Below, piece by piece: positions 5,071 to 5,935 of a stretch of 5,935 bases of DNA; the stretch's first letter is position 1, and each line of letters starts with the position of its first letter. The DNA comes from SAR92 clade bacterium (GTDB lineage Bacteria; Pseudomonadota; Gammaproteobacteria; Pseudomonadales; Porticoccaceae). The notes below the pieces were generated by a model, which saw only the letters and a list, made by a program, of their open reading frames with translations, was not told the DNA's origin and did not search any database. The stretch lies in the NCBI GenBank assembly GCA_018607545.1, contig JABBBF010000068.1, forward strand, positions 1 to 5,935, given 5' to 3'. The position numbers were made by a program, and so were the translations under genes.

Positions 5071-5935
5071 TATATCCAAAGCTTTTCGATTTTGCGACCG
5101 CCAACGGTCAGGTTAACCAGCGAGCGAGTCAGCAGAATAGCGGTAAACATCGAGGTCACAATACCAATCGACAGTGTCACCGCAAAACCCTGCACCGGGC
5201 CAGAGCCAATTAGGAACAGAATCAGTGCAACAATCAGAGTTGTTACATTGGCATCGAGAATAGACACAAAGGCGCGGTCATAACCGGCACTAATAGCGCC
5301 CTGAATCGAAGACCCGGCGGCGAGCTCCTCGCGAATACGCGAGAAGATAAGCACATTGGCATCCACCGCCATACCCACCGTCAACACGATACCGGCGATA
5401 CCCGGCAGGGTTAGGGTGGCACCCATCAGCGACATAAAGGCAACCAGCAAGACCAGATTCATCGCCAGAGCGATATTGGCAAATACACCAAACCCGCGGT
5501 AGATCACCAGCATAAACAGCAGTACCAGAGCCATACCCACAGTGACTGACTTAACACCCAATTCAATATTGTCCGCACCTAGCGATGGCCCAATGGTACG
5601 TTCTTCAACAATATACATAGGTGCGGCCAGTGCACCGGCACGCAACAGCAGAGCCAGTTCAGAGGACTCACGCTGCTCCAGTCCGGTAATACGGAACTGC
5701 TTGCCGAGCTGTGCCTGAATGGTTGCCAGACTAATAATATTTTTCTCAACAAAAGGCACCGGGGTTAAAACCAGCTCACCGTTTTCATCACGGGACTTTT
5801 CCAGCTTGGTTTTGTATTCGATAAACAGCACACCCAGACTGCGACCAATATTGTCTCTGGTGGCATAACCCATCTGCCAGCCACCCTTTGCATCAAGGGT
5901 AATATTGACCTGGGGGCGACCATTTTCATCAAAGC
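5070..5935 (-). CDS. secD: Protein translocase subunit SecD, C-terminal fragment (5' end outside window)
   Basis: SecD is the larger partner of SecF in the proton-driven SecDF complex. The frame is open to the right edge, giving 288 visible residues beginning [18 protein letters not shown], which matches the E. coli SecD region preceding its TRDNIG segment. Visible landmarks are [13 protein letters not shown], the RITG and [11 protein letters not shown] segments, [15 protein letters not shown], and a five-helix membrane block. That block contains [20 protein letters not shown], whose aspartate (visible residue 191) corresponds to the proton-relay D519 of E. coli SecD. A basic tail ([10 protein letters not shown]) ends the protein. 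An in-frame ATG at 5873 is internal, since homology continues unbroken upstream of it; the true start lies beyond 5935. secF follows after 10 nt. No frameshift or missing key residue is seen. Confidence 0.98.
   Translation of the reverse strand, partial: FDENGRPQVNITLDAKGGWQMGYATRDNIGRSLGVLFIEYKTKLEKSRDENGELVLTPVPFVEKNIISLATIQAQLGKQFRITGLEQRESSELALLLRAGALAAPMYIVEERTIGPSLGADNIELGVKSVTVGMALVLLFMLVIYRGFGVFANIALAMNLVLLVAFMSLMGATLTLPGIAGIVLTVGMAVDANVLIFSRIREELAAGSSIQGAISAGYDRAFVSILDANVTTLIVALILFLIGSGPVQGFAVTLSIGIVTSMFTAILLTRSLVNLTVGGRKIEKLWI

Overview
The window looks like chromosomal DNA of a free-living gammaproteobacterium. This rests on the close resemblance of its SecD and SecF to the E. coli proteins, on a three-gene ATP-grasp / inactive transglutaminase-7TM / aspartyl-protease cassette known mainly from Gammaproteobacteria, and on mid-range GC. 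A marine oligotrophic lineage (SAR92/Cellvibrionales-like) is possible but is only an impression. I see no mobile element, CRISPR array, tRNA or rRNA.

Layout: (1) 1-644, plus strand: the C-terminal third of a P2-type (Ca2+-ATPase-like) cation pump, cut by the left edge. (2) 660-3844, minus strand: a compact three-gene cassette. In transcription order it encodes a lipoprotein with a retropepsin-like 'zinc protease' (RimB/DUF785) domain, an inner-membrane protein with a cysteine-free degenerate transglutaminase domain plus seven C-terminal membrane helices, and a soluble RimK-related ATP-grasp ligase. The genes overlap by 8 nt and are then separated by 4 nt, so they very likely form one translationally coupled operon. 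(3) 3845-4144: about 300 bp without a convincing gene. It holds a tandem direct repeat, a perfect palindrome and two inverted repeats, and probably carries the cassette's control region. (4) 4145-5059 secF and 5070-5935 the C-terminal part of secD, minus strand, 10 nt apart with a strong ribosome binding site between them. secD is cut by the right edge.

How the genes fit together: SecD and SecF form the proton-driven accessory complex of the Sec translocon. Downstream on the same strand, the cassette spans the cell envelope: the ATP-grasp ligase has no membrane segment and should be cytoplasmic, the degenerate transglutaminase domain is predicted to be periplasmic on an eight-helix membrane anchor, and the protease is predicted to be lipidated and to face the periplasm. 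The pairing of an ATP-dependent amide-bond-forming enzyme with an amide-bond-cleaving enzyme suggests a 'make / export or sense / trim' pathway for a peptide or amino-acid modification. The families are recognised, but the substrate and role cannot be read from this sequence. The cassette is the most interesting part of the window.
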